A DNA stretch of 64,000 nucleotides from CAZAFL01 sp964484465. Its GTDB lineage: Bacteria > Bacteroidota > Ignavibacteria > UBA10030 > SZUA-254. Made by a program: the position numbers and the translations under genes. The stretch covers positions 96,183 through 160,182 of the forward strand of contig CAZAFL010000002.1 of NCBI GenBank assembly GCA_964484465.1, in the 5' to 3' direction. The notes beneath the pieces were generated by a model that was not told where the DNA came from, made no database searches, and saw only the letters and a list, made by a program, of their open reading frames with translations. Of this stretch, positions 9,231-16,855 are shown piece after piece (the first letter of the stretch is position 1; each line of letters opens with the position of its first letter).

Positions 9231-9830
9231 ATGGAAATTACATCTGAACGAGTAAAACTCCTGCGTGAAAAAACAGGAGCAGGAATGATGGACTGTAAAA
9301 AAGCGCTTGCGGAAACAGGAGGGGACATGGAAAAGGCAATTGATTACCTGCGCAAGAAAGGTGCAGCGACTGCCGAAAAACGTGCCGACCGTGTGACGAA
9401 CCAGGGCGTTGTTGAAGCATATATCCATGCGGGTGGAAGGATCGGCGCAATGGTAGAATTGAATTGTGAGACGGATTTTGTCGCAAAGACCGACGACTTC
9501 AAAGCGACGGCAAAGGATATTGCTATGCAGATCGCCGCGATGAACCCGCTGTATACGTCGCGTGAGCAGGTATCTCAGGATGTTGTCGAACATGAGATGG
9601 AAATTTACCGCACACAGGCGCGCAATGAGAAAAAACCGGATCAGGTTGTCGAACGCATTGCCTCGGGGAAACTCGAAAAATATTATCAGGAAGTCTGCCT
9701 TCTCGAACAGACGTTCATTAAAGACTCCGGTAAAACGATTAAAGATCTGATTCTGGAAATCACTTCAAAAACGGGAGAGAAAATAACAATTCGCCGGTTC
9801 AAGAGATTTCATCTGGGAGAAAACGGATAA
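9231..9830 (+). CDS. tsf: Elongation factor Ts
   Basis: Guanine-nucleotide exchange factor for EF-Tu. From ATG 9231 the protein is 199 residues and begins MEITSERVKLLREKTGAGMM, the normal family N-terminus (TGAGMMDCKKAL contacts EF-Tu). An in-frame ATG at 9204 would add nine residues; neither start has a convincing ribosome binding site, so the choice rests on homology. The central VELNCETDFVAKTDDF motif is present. About 200 residues places it with the short EF-Ts form (Thermus-like) rather than the 283-residue E. coli form. Confidence 0.94.
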   Translation: MEITSERVKLLREKTGAGMMDCKKALAETGGDMEKAIDYLRKKGAATAEKRADRVTNQGVVEAYIHAGGRIGAMVELNCETDFVAKTDDFKATAKDIAMQIAAMNPLYTSREQVSQDVVEHEMEIYRTQARNEKKPDQVVERIASGKLEKYYQEVCLLEQTFIKDSGKTIKDLILEITSKTGEKITIRRFKRFHLGENG

Positions 9831-9879
9831 TCATCTGTCTCGGGGTTCCGCTCACCGGGCCTTTTTTTCAAATTTCTTT

Positions 9880-10632
9880 TTGAAAAACGTCAAGACAAAA
9901 TATAAACGCATCCTCCTGAAACTCAGCGGCGAATCGTTGATGGGTGAGAAGGAATTCGGCGTCGACCCGAAAGTCCTTCAACGGTATTCCGAAGAAATTC
10001 GTCAGCTCGTTCTTCAGGGAATTGAAATAGGGATTGTCATCGGCGGGGGGAATATCTATCGGGGAGTGGAAAATTCGTCGGATGGTGTCGATAAGGTGAC
10101 CGGCGACCAGATGGGAATGCTTGCCACAATTATCAACGGATTGGCTCTCCAAAGCGCGCTCGAACATCATGGCGTTTTTACACGATTACTGAGTTCAATC
10201 AATATGGAAGAGATCGCCGAACCGTTCATTCGCCGCCGCGCTATCAGACACCTGGAAAAAGGACGTGTTGTCATCTTCGGCGCCGGAACGGGAAACCCTT
10301 ACTTCACCACCGACACTGCTGCTGCACTTCGGGCACTTGAAATTCATGCCGACGTCATTATTAAAGCAACCCGCGTCGACGGTGTCTACAGCGCAGACCC
10401 GGAGAAAAATCCCAAAGCATTTAAGTTCAAACAGATTTCGTACTATGATGTGCTTGAAAAGGATTTAAAAGTGATGGACCAGACGGCGATTACCCTCTGC
10501 AAGGAGAACAAAATGCCGATCGTCGTCTTCAATATGGGCAGGGAGGGAAATCTGAACAGGCTGATCGAAGGAGGACGTGTCGGGACGCTCGTCTCTTCCG
10601 GAGCCACGATTCGGGAAACGAAGAAGAAATAA
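9880..10632 (+). CDS. pyrH: UMP kinase
   Basis: Bacterial hexameric UMP kinase of the amino-acid-kinase fold; makes UDP from UMP and ATP for pyrimidine nucleotide synthesis. 250 residues; KYKRILLKLSGESLMG near the start, IGGGNIYRG, and VIIKATRVDGVYSADPEKNP (nucleotide-binding region) are diagnostic. The start appears to be a TTG at 9880 (followed by AAAAACGTC), as no ATG or GTG is available upstream of the conserved KLSGE segment. The 49-base gap after tsf ends in a T-run (9862-9868), but I find no stable stem before it. Confidence 0.94.
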   Translation: MKNVKTKYKRILLKLSGESLMGEKEFGVDPKVLQRYSEEIRQLVLQGIEIGIVIGGGNIYRGVENSSDGVDKVTGDQMGMLATIINGLALQSALEHHGVFTRLLSSINMEEIAEPFIRRRAIRHLEKGRVVIFGAGTGNPYFTTDTAAALRALEIHADVIIKATRVDGVYSADPEKNPKAFKFKQISYYDVLEKDLKVMDQTAITLCKENKMPIVVFNMGREGNLNRLIEGGRVGTLVSSGATIRETKKK

Positions 10633-10672
10633 GAATGGAGGGCGTATTGTTTCACAAACGTGAACGCGAGAT

Positions 10673-11230
10673 ATGGTAAAAGAAATTCTCAAACAGACCG
10701 AAGACAAAATGCACAAGGCCGTGGAAGTTGTGCGACAGGAACTTATTAAGATTCGTACAGGCAAAGCGACGACGGCTCTTCTCGACGGCATTAAAGTTGA
10801 TTATTACGGCACACAGACACCCTTGAACCAGGTGGCGAATGTCAGCGTCATGGATGTACACACGATTGGAGTTCAACCATGGGATAAAAGCATGGTGTCG
10901 CCGATAGAAAAGGCAATTTTAGCGGCGAACCTTGGACTCAATCCCGCGTCCGATGGGACTGTAGTCCGCGTTCCCATCCCCCCGTTAAATGAAGAGCGTA
11001 GAAAAGAGCTCGTTAAACTCGTAAAAAAATTCGCAGAGGACGGCAAAGTTGCCGTCCGCAATGTGCGCCGGGATGCGATCGAGCATTTGAAAAAATCCGA
11101 GAAAGCAGAACATTTCTCGGAGGATGACCGGAAGCGTGCAGAAGTGGATGTACAAAAAATGACCGACAAGTTCGTGAAGGATATGGACACACTTGTCGGC
11201 ATGAAAGAAAAAGAAATTATGGAAGTGTAA
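10673..11230 (+). CDS. frr: Ribosome recycling factor
   Basis: With EF-G splits post-termination ribosomes. 185 residues, the standard length. IRTGKATTALLDGIKVDYYG and the C-terminal KKFAEDGKVAVRNVRRDA block are family hallmarks. It ends the rpsB-tsf-pyrH-frr group. An EF-G paralogue is encoded at 35443-37551. Confidence 0.97.
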   Translation: MVKEILKQTEDKMHKAVEVVRQELIKIRTGKATTALLDGIKVDYYGTQTPLNQVANVSVMDVHTIGVQPWDKSMVSPIEKAILAANLGLNPASDGTVVRVPIPPLNEERRKELVKLVKKFAEDGKVAVRNVRRDAIEHLKKSEKAEHFSEDDRKRAEVDVQKMTDKFVKDMDTLVGMKEKEIMEV

Positions 11231-11309
11231 TATTCTCCGGGAGGCGGGATACATTCTTTCACTGTCGTGCATCGGTTAATTCCGATGTCTGTTCCTTCTT
11301 CCTCTCTTC

Positions 11310-11340
11310 TTGACAAAATCATTTGTAAGCTGTATTTTCA
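11310..11340 (+). promoter_or_regulatory. Promoter for ssb
   Basis: TTG at 11310-11312, 20 bases, then TATTTTCA at 11333-11340, six of eight positions matching TA..TTTG. Spacing equals that of other promoters in the window. Confidence 0.5.
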
Positions 11341-11364
11341 ATTATCAACATTCTTGGAGGTTTT

Positions 11365-11790
11365 ATGGCAGGAAAAAGTTTGAACAAAGCTATCCTCATC
11401 GGCAATCTCGGCAAGGATCCGGAATTGAGCTATACCGCATCCGGTGTTGCTGTGGCAAGATTTTCTATTGCAACAAATGAGCGGTGGAAAGACCAGGACG
11501 GCAATCTGCAGGAACGAACCGAATGGCATAACATCGTGGTGTGGAGAAAGCTTGCTGAAATCTGCGGTCAGTATCTCAAAAAAGGGAGCAAAGTCTACCT
11601 CGAAGGGAAACTTCAAACCCGTTCATGGGATGATAAGAACACCGGCGTGAAACGCTACACGACGGAAATTGTGGCGGACGATATGATTATGCTCGATGCA
11701 AAAGGAGGTGGCATGAGTGAGGCAAGTCCCGTTGTGCAATCTGTCGCCGAACAAAGCACTGAACCGGAAAAAGACGACCTCCCGTTTTAA
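11365..11790 (+). CDS. ssb: Single-stranded DNA-binding protein
   Basis: 141 residues: an OB-fold (1-110; LNKAILIGNLGKDPELSYT, then ATNERWKDQDG and TEWHNIVVWRKLAE), a short linker and the acidic tip EKDDLPF that recruits replication and repair partners. The linker is short compared with E. coli (178 residues in all), as in many single-copy Bacteroidota SSBs. GGAGG lies 6 bases before the ATG. It is monocistronic: the next element downstream is the cobalamin-riboswitch promoter. Confidence 0.95.
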   Translation: MAGKSLNKAILIGNLGKDPELSYTASGVAVARFSIATNERWKDQDGNLQERTEWHNIVVWRKLAEICGQYLKKGSKVYLEGKLQTRSWDDKNTGVKRYTTEIVADDMIMLDAKGGGMSEASPVVQSVAEQSTEPEKDDLPF

Positions 11791-11811
11791 GTTTTTTATT
11801 CTTCAATTTGC

Positions 11812-11840
11812 TTGACAAAGGGAGTATTTTTCTGTATACT
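11812..11840 (+). promoter_or_regulatory. Promoter of the cobalamin-uptake operon, sigma70-like
   Basis: TTGACA (11812-11817), a 17-base spacer and TATACT (11835-11840) make a near-consensus promoter. Transcription should begin near 11847, just before the riboswitch aptamer. Confidence 0.75.
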
Positions 11841-11844
11841 CCCT
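11819..11844. promoter_or_regulatory. Inverted repeat overlapping the btuB promoter, possible operator
   Basis: AGGGAGTAT (11819-11827) and ATACTCCCT (11836-11844) are exact inverted copies separated by 8 bases. They cover the spacer and the whole -10 element, where a bound repressor would block initiation. It might instead be the ssb transcription end, but no T-run follows the right arm. Confidence 0.45.
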
Positions 11845-11873
11845 CAGGTTATTTGTTCTTTATCATACGAAAA

Positions 11874-12071
11874 ATGTTGGTGTCCGCGGAGAACGGACAG
11901 GGAATTCCGTGATCATTGAGTCGCAACAGCGAAAACCGGAAGCTGCCCCGCAACTGTAATTCTCGCGCCGTGAAGTGACGGCAAAGATTCGGTAGATGAG
12001 TGTCACTGTAGTTTTGTAAAGCTACGGGAAGACGGATCGAATCGGAGAAGAGCCAGGAGACCGACCAGCAT
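11874..12071 (+). ncRNA. Cobalamin (adenosylcobalamin-type) riboswitch aptamer
   Basis: The aptamer closes with an 8-bp P1 stem, ATGTTGGT (11874-11881) with ACCAGCAT (12064-12071, one G-U pair). The conserved core GCTGCCCCGCAACTGTAA is at 11942-11959 and the B12 box GCCAGGAGACC at 12052-12062, preceded by GGAGAAGA. These are the hallmark segments of the cobalamin riboswitch class. It controls the TonB-dependent receptor downstream through the hairpins listed next. Confidence 0.96.
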
Positions 12072-12084
12072 TGTTTTACCTGCA

Positions 12085-12102
12085 CAACCTTCGCGGGAAG
12101 GT
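12085..12102 (+). promoter_or_regulatory. Anti-antiterminator hairpin / antiterminator segment of the riboswitch
   Basis: ACCTTC (12087-12092) and GAAGGT (12097-12102) form a hairpin directly behind the aptamer. The segment CAACCTTC (12085-12092) can pair instead with GAAGGTTG (12152-12159), the right arm of the terminator. The two pairings exclude each other, as expected for a transcriptional switch. Confidence 0.6.
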
Positions 12103-12131
12103 ACGGGAAAAGATTGTAGATTTCAGCATCT

Positions 12132-12170
12132 ACCCCAACTTTCTTGTTTGTGAAGGTTGGGGTTTTTGTT
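12132..12170 (+). terminator. Riboswitch-controlled intrinsic terminator
   Basis: The left arm ACCCCAACTTTC (12132-12143) pairs with GAAGGTTGGGGT (12152-12163), 12 bp with one G-U pair and an 8-base loop, followed by TTTTGTT. It sits between aptamer and receptor gene, so B12-bound RNA should stop here. Its presence rules out receptor start codons upstream of 12170. Confidence 0.88.
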
Positions 12171-12178
12171 TGAAAGAA

Positions 12179-14215
12179 ATGAAATATTTTTTTGGAAATA
12201 CTATCGCAATCGTTCTGCTGCAAGTGCTCTTGCTCACGGGGCTTGCCTGTCCGGAAACGGGAAAAGGAATGAAACCCGGAGATGAAGACACCACAAAGAC
12301 ATACGTTATGCGGCCGGTGACTGTAACCGCCCCGACAAAGTTGCTTGACCGTCTGGACTCACCTTCACGCACACGGCTGTTCTCACCACAGGATATCAGG
12401 TCAGCGAATTGGGGGAGCGTGGGAACTATTGTCGGAGGAATGCCGGGAGTGTTTCTCCGTGAATACGGGACAGGAGGCAGTCTGCAGACATTGTCCTTTC
12501 GGGGTATGGGAGCCGAACATACGGATGTTCTCCTGGACGGCGTCCCGGTGAACAATAAACAATACGGATTGACAGATTTACGACTTTTTCCCATCGAGGT
12601 GATTCAAAGCGTTGAAGTTATTCGGGGCGGAGCTTCGGCGGATTTTGGCTCCGGAGCCCTTGGCGGTGTCGTCAATCTTCTTACGAGAGAAATGAATCAA
12701 GATCAGTACATGCAGTTTAATGGTTCTCTCGGTTCATTCGGTTCGAACCGGTTTGGGGTTTCCACTCATCTTACGATGTCTTCCGATGCAATGGTAACGT
12801 TCGGTGTATCGGCTGAGCATGCGTCTAACCGATATCCTTTCACAATCAACCAGGGAGGAATGAACACATCGGCAGTTCGGGAAAATTCTGATTGTACCGC
12901 TCAGGATATCTTTCTTAAATCAAGCTGGTTTTTGACATCACCCAGGCGCCTGGATATAACGATGAGTTCTTTCTCCATTGAGCGGGGAATTCCCGGTGCT
13001 CTGCTCACCACCTCTAATCAGGGAGCAGCCCGCCAATCGGATAATCAGGTTATCATAAGCGTATCGTTAGAACATCAAGAGCATGCAAAACTTGCGTTTG
13101 ACGCCGCCGGGAATTTTCAGAATTCCTACGAACGGTACCTTGACCCGTCGGGAATATCACGCGCGGATAATTATTATCGGAATATTTCCATGACCATTAT
13201 TCCGAAACTTCGGTATGAAATCACCCCGGTTGCGTCAACGGTGGCGGGAATCGAGCTCGGCAATGACCTGGCAAATGGTAATGCGCTCGCCGAGCGAAAA
13301 GTTCAGACACATGCCGGTGCTTTTGTGCAGTCCGAAGTTTCTCTTTCATCCGATTCTTCCGGAAACGTCGCCTCTCTCTTTCCCTCAATCCGGCTCGATG
13401 CCTACGGTGAAGGCAGAGAGGCCTGGAGTCCGAGGTTTGGAGTAAAACTGCGGCTGCCGTTGCAGCGAACTGAACAGTCCGATCAACCAATATTTACACT
13501 TCATTCAACGATAGGAAGGGATTTCCGTGTTCCTACGTTCAACGAGCGGTATTACGCGGGAGCGGGCGGGGTTGGGAATCCTTCTTTACTACCTGAGCGG
13601 TCATTGAGTTTTGATTGCGGAGTGTCTTTCGAATATTCGATTCTGGGAAAACAGGAGTTCGATGCGACATATTATTCTATCAATACGGATAACAGGATTT
13701 TGTGGCTTCCAACGGCTTCGGTATCGATCTACTCGCCGGTAAATGTTCCATGGACGACGTCGACAGGGCTCGAGACTGAATTCCGTTGGTCGATTCCTTC
13801 CGACATTCTCGAGCTTGAAGGTAATTATTCTATCTTAAACGCCAGGAAAAAGTTCTCTTCTACGCAGAATGACCCCACGTTCGATAAACAGTTGATTTAT
13901 ATTCCGCTTGAGACGGGAAATATCGCCGTGAAGCTGAAAATCCCGGTGCATGAAAGTATTGTGAAAGAAGGTTTTCTCTTGTTAAAAGAAAACTACATTG
14001 GGGAGAGGTTTGTGGTTGAAGATAACAGCCAGTCGCTCCCCGCTTACGGCGTGCTCGGCGGTAATTTCGGTGTTGAGCTCCAATCATTTGGTGCAGTTCT
14101 CCGGCTAAAATATGAGGTAAACAACATTACAGACATCTCGTATGAAGTCATGCCCCGTTATCCGATGCCATTGCGAAATCAGAATGTATCACTATCTCTT
14201 ATGAAAACTTACTGA
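12179..14215 (+). CDS. btuB: TonB-dependent outer-membrane cobalamin receptor (BtuB-type)
   Basis: Imports corrinoids across the outer membrane using TonB energy. I start at ATG 12179 because the open frame further upstream runs through the riboswitch terminator; the protein then has 678 residues and a signal peptide (residues 1-22, KYFFGNTIAIVLLQVLLLTG). Next come a possible TonB box (YVMRPVTVTAPT, about 43-54), the plug domain (about 60-180, with LSFRGMGAEHTDVLLDGVPV and VEVIRGGASADFGSGALGG) and a 22-strand-type barrel to the C-terminus. The cobalamin assignment rests on the riboswitch and the BtuG-like gene downstream, not on the barrel itself. Confidence 0.92.
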   Translation: MKYFFGNTIAIVLLQVLLLTGLACPETGKGMKPGDEDTTKTYVMRPVTVTAPTKLLDRLDSPSRTRLFSPQDIRSANWGSVGTIVGGMPGVFLREYGTGGSLQTLSFRGMGAEHTDVLLDGVPVNNKQYGLTDLRLFPIEVIQSVEVIRGGASADFGSGALGGVVNLLTREMNQDQYMQFNGSLGSFGSNRFGVSTHLTMSSDAMVTFGVSAEHASNRYPFTINQGGMNTSAVRENSDCTAQDIFLKSSWFLTSPRRLDITMSSFSIERGIPGALLTTSNQGAARQSDNQVIISVSLEHQEHAKLAFDAAGNFQNSYERYLDPSGISRADNYYRNISMTIIPKLRYEITPVASTVAGIELGNDLANGNALAERKVQTHAGAFVQSEVSLSSDSSGNVASLFPSIRLDAYGEGREAWSPRFGVKLRLPLQRTEQSDQPIFTLHSTIGRDFRVPTFNERYYAGAGGVGNPSLLPERSLSFDCGVSFEYSILGKQEFDATYYSINTDNRILWLPTASVSIYSPVNVPWTTSTGLETEFRWSIPSDILELEGNYSILNARKKFSSTQNDPTFDKQLIYIPLETGNIAVKLKIPVHESIVKEGFLLLKENYIGERFVVEDNSQSLPAYGVLGGNFGVELQSFGAVLRLKYEVNNITDISYEVMPRYPMPLRNQNVSLSLMKTY

Positions 14216-14227
14216 AAGGAATAACCG

Positions 14228-15250
14228 ATGAAACAATGCGTATTCTTTGTTCTATTCCTCATGCTCTTTGCTTCCTGCCGTAACAGTGATCTGATTGTTT
14301 CTCCGCCTCCCCCCTCGGGCTCGATCACTTTTCCTTCGGGAACAAGCCCCGGGTTTATGGAAACGGTGAACAATTCAAAAGCCTACACTGCAAATTATTC
14401 AGGTACTGTCAGCCTCATCGACCTGTATTCCGATTCTGTCATTACAACATCGGGTCATCTAGTAGCATTTCCCGGAGGTATTGTTGCCGCGTCGGGAAAA
14501 GTTTATGTGTCGGATTTTGGGCTGTATCCGAATCTCCACAATATGATTATCGTGCTGGATGGTACGACACTTGCGGTCATCGATACGATTCACGTTGGTA
14601 TCGGTGCGGGCATGATGGCAAAAAATTCAGCCGGGTCGGTATACATTGTGTGTGCAGGGAGTTACCCCGCACCGGGAACAGTGTATGCAATCAATACGGT
14701 AACGGATGCTGTCACAGATTCGGTGGCCGTGAATGTCGGTCCATCCGATATCGCGGTACTAAATCAATCGCTGTACGTATTACACGGTGATCATGTGATG
14801 AAGCTATCAACCTCCCCTCTGAGCGTTGCCGATACATCGTTCATAACGCTTTCAAACGGGCTATATTTTTATGCATTGAATGCAGACGAGTCGGCTGGAA
14901 ATCTTTATGTATCTAAGATAGTCAGCAGCGGGGGTTCCGGTGAGGTTGAAATACATGATTCTACCGGCGTGCTTGTGCGTCCGTCGTTTGCGGTAGGTTT
15001 GTTCCCGGGAGCGTTTGCATTTAAGCAATCATCCGGGAAAGGAACCTTCATTATCAACGAAGGAGCATATCCAAACGCAGGCACGTTGTCCTTTTATAGT
15101 GCCACAAAGGATTCAGTGTTTCAAAGCATTGTCGGAATAAGTGCCGGCTGGATTACTCCAAATGATGCAAAGGTTGTAGGCACCCGGTTGTATGTTGTTG
15201 TGAACGGAAATGATAAAATCGAAATATTGAATGCGGATGAATTTCAATGA
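14228..15250 (+). CDS. Surface lipoprotein with YncE/YVTN-type beta-propeller, BtuG-like cobalamin-binding candidate
   Basis: 340 residues. The signal peptide ends in a lipobox (LFASC, Cys17), then a Pro/Ser linker leads to repeated propeller blades (KAYTANYSGTVSLIDLYSD, GKVYVSDFG, IIVLDGTTLAVIDTIHVG and similar). In Bacteroides the partner of BtuB, BtuG, is a lipid-anchored seven-bladed propeller that captures B12 at the cell surface. This protein has the same architecture and sits 12 bases behind btuB under the same riboswitch. Function is inferred from architecture and context; direct B12 binding is not shown. Confidence 0.75.
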   Translation: MKQCVFFVLFLMLFASCRNSDLIVSPPPPSGSITFPSGTSPGFMETVNNSKAYTANYSGTVSLIDLYSDSVITTSGHLVAFPGGIVAASGKVYVSDFGLYPNLHNMIIVLDGTTLAVIDTIHVGIGAGMMAKNSAGSVYIVCAGSYPAPGTVYAINTVTDAVTDSVAVNVGPSDIAVLNQSLYVLHGDHVMKLSTSPLSVADTSFITLSNGLYFYALNADESAGNLYVSKIVSSGGSGEVEIHDSTGVLVRPSFAVGLFPGAFAFKQSSGKGTFIINEGAYPNAGTLSFYSATKDSVFQSIVGISAGWITPNDAKVVGTRLYVVVNGNDKIEILNADEFQ

Positions 15251-15326
15251 AACTGGCGATCCTCCAGTTGCACAGGACAAAATAATTGACTATAATTCTA
15301 CAACAATCTCAAGAGAAGGAGCAGAT

Positions 15327-15848
15327 ATGGCCCGCTACATTTTCACATTTGCGTTGATATTCATTGCCGCACTTTCGCGGTTACTGCCGCATCCTCCGAA
15401 TTTCATACCTATTACGGCGATGGCATTGTTTGGAGGCGTGTATCTTGACAAGAAACATACATTTATCGTTCCCATTGCAGCCATGCTTATCAGTGATTAC
15501 TTTATCGGATTTTATTCCGGTATGATGTGGACATATGCAGGTTTCATCGGTGTCGGATTCATCGGATTATGGCTGAGGAACCATCGCGGTCTTTTTCAGA
15601 CGGTAGCTGCAACAATTGCAGGCTCTGTCTTCTTCTTTATTGTCACGAATTTCGGAGTGTGGGCGTCGGCACAGGTGAGTTACCCGCACACCGTTAACGG
15701 GTTGATAGAGTGTTACACTGCCGCAGTTCCTTTTTTCCGCAATACGCTCCTTGGTGATGCAGTGTATGTCGGGTGCATGTTCGGACTGCTCGAGCTGGCG
15801 AAAAAATTTGTTCCGGCGCTGCAGTCGCCGATGACTTCAGAAGCGTGA
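15327..15848 (+). CDS. Small polytopic membrane protein, DUF6580-like, putative corrinoid transport component
   Basis: 173 residues from ATG 15327, chosen because AGAAGGAG (15312-15319) precedes it and the longer frame upstream overlaps the lipoprotein gene. About five hydrophobic segments; it opens ARYIFTFALIFIAALSRLLP and keeps the PHPPNFIPITAMALFGG stretch that I associate with the DUF6580 family. The size and the early PNF.P..A.ALFGG loop recall substrate-binding S components of ECF transporters. Lying in the riboswitch operon it is a candidate inner-membrane step for B12 or a precursor, but no experiment is known to me. A strong terminator follows. Confidence 0.65.
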   Translation: MARYIFTFALIFIAALSRLLPHPPNFIPITAMALFGGVYLDKKHTFIVPIAAMLISDYFIGFYSGMMWTYAGFIGVGFIGLWLRNHRGLFQTVAATIAGSVFFFIVTNFGVWASAQVSYPHTVNGLIECYTAAVPFFRNTLLGDAVYVGCMFGLLELAKKFVPALQSPMTSEA

Positions 15849-15855
15849 TGAGATG

Positions 15856-15881
15856 AAGCCGTCCCACCAGGACGGCTTTTT
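15856..15881 (+). terminator. Intrinsic terminator ending the cobalamin operon
   Basis: AAGCCGTCC (15856-15864) pairs with GGACGGCTT (15870-15878) around a 5-base loop, followed by TTT. It lies 8 bases after the stop codon of the membrane protein. Confidence 0.88.
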
Positions 15882-15905
15882 CATGAAAAGAATATCACTA
15901 TTCGA

Positions 15906-16838
15906 ATGAAAGCAAAACTCGTTCTTGAAAACGGAGTAATCCTGTCCGGCGAATCGTTTGGTGTGGAAGGAGAGACAACCGGCGAAATCGTTTTTAATAC
16001 AAGCATGACCGGTTACCAGGAAATTCTCACAGACCCTTCCTATTGCGGACAGATTGTTACAATGACATACCCGCTCATCGGGAACTATGGTGTCAACCCC
16101 GATGACATGGAAGGAATTCATCCTCATGTCGCGGGATTTGTGGTGAAAGAATATTTTGATTCTTACAGTAATTTCCGCGCAAAGGAGAGTCTCGGTGCGT
16201 GGCTGAAGAAATATAATATCCCCGCGATTCAGGGGATAGATACAAGGATGCTGACGAAGATTATTCGCGATGTTGGANNNNNNNNNNNNNNNNNNNNNNN
16301 NNNNNNNNNNNNNNNNNNNNNNNNNNNNNNNNNNNNNNNNNNNNNNNNNNNNNNNNNNNNNNNNNNNNNNNNNNNNNCGTTGAACCCGGATGGAATTTTT
16401 CTTTCGAACGGGCCCGGTGATCCGCAGGCTGTGACGTACGCGATCAGCAATATCAAAAAACTGGTGAACAACAAGCCGATCTTCGGAATTTGTCTCGGAC
16501 ACCAGCTTCTAGCGCTCGCGCTTGGCGGGAAGACGTATAAGCTGAAGTTTGGCCATCGGGGAGCAAATCATCCGGTCAAGAACCTTCTCACGAATGAAAT
16601 TGAAATCACGTCGCAAAATCACGGTTTTGCTGTAGACCCTGATTCTCTTCCCTCATCTCAGGTTGACATCACACACGTGAACTTGAATGATGGCACAAAC
16701 GAGGGGTTTCGACACCGTGAACTCCCGATATTCTGCGTGCAGTATCACCCGGAGGCCTCTCCCGGCCCTCACGACAGTGACTATCTCTTCCGGCAGTTTG
16801 TTGAGATGATGAAAGAACGTATTTCCATTCCCGCATAA
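15906..16838 (+). CDS. carA: Carbamoyl-phosphate synthase small (glutaminase) subunit, interrupted by an assembly gap
   Basis: Releases ammonia from glutamine and passes it to CarB for carbamoyl phosphate (arginine and pyrimidine synthesis). The N-terminal CPSase domain is intact (LVLENGVILSGESFG, FNTSMTGYQEILTDPSY, GIDTRMLTKIIRD). The class I glutaminase domain resumes after the gap with LNPDGIFLSNGPGDPQAV, the nucleophile in FGICLGHQ and the His/Glu pair in CVQYHPEASPGPHD. As written it has 310 codons against 360-380 in the family, so the 100-N gap replaces roughly 250-280 bases. The reading frame happens to be kept across the N-run. carB is not adjacent. Confidence 0.93.
   Translation: MKAKLVLENGVILSGESFGVEGETTGEIVFNTSMTGYQEILTDPSYCGQIVTMTYPLIGNYGVNPDDMEGIHPHVAGFVVKEYFDSYSNFRAKESLGAWLKKYNIPAIQGIDTRMLTKIIRDVGXXXXXXXXXXXXXXXXXXXXXXXXXXXXXXXXXXLNPDGIFLSNGPGDPQAVTYAISNIKKLVNNKPIFGICLGHQLLALALGGKTYKLKFGHRGANHPVKNLLTNEIEITSQNHGFAVDPDSLPSSQVDITHVNLNDGTNEGFRHRELPIFCVQYHPEASPGPHDSDYLFRQFVEMMKERISIPA
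16278..16377. other. Assembly gap, exactly 100 N
   Basis: A scaffold placeholder inside carA. Compared with normal CarA length about 80-90 residues are missing where only 33 codons of N are written, so the true gap is longer than 100 bases. Confidence 0.99.
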
Positions 16839-16855
16839 GGAATTCTACCACCAAG

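Noticed and set aside
9033..9593. 186-codon open frame on the minus strand opposite rpsB/tsf
   Set aside because: Shadow of two certain genes; composition rich in Cys/Phe/His/Arg runs, no domain, no ribosome binding site. The same applies to the minus-strand frames at 2300-2680, 5766-6203, 10873-11322, 36259-36741 and 44792-45301.
9840..9868. Possible terminator between tsf and pyrH
   Set aside because: A T-run is present (9862-9868) but the preceding GC-rich bases do not fold into a convincing stem.
12071..12178. 36-residue N-terminal extension of the TonB receptor reading frame
   Set aside because: It runs through the riboswitch P1 end and the terminator hairpin; a signal peptide begins at ATG 12179.
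16278..16377. Apparent disruption of carA
   Set aside because: It is an assembly gap, not a pseudogene: both flanking halves are intact and in frame.
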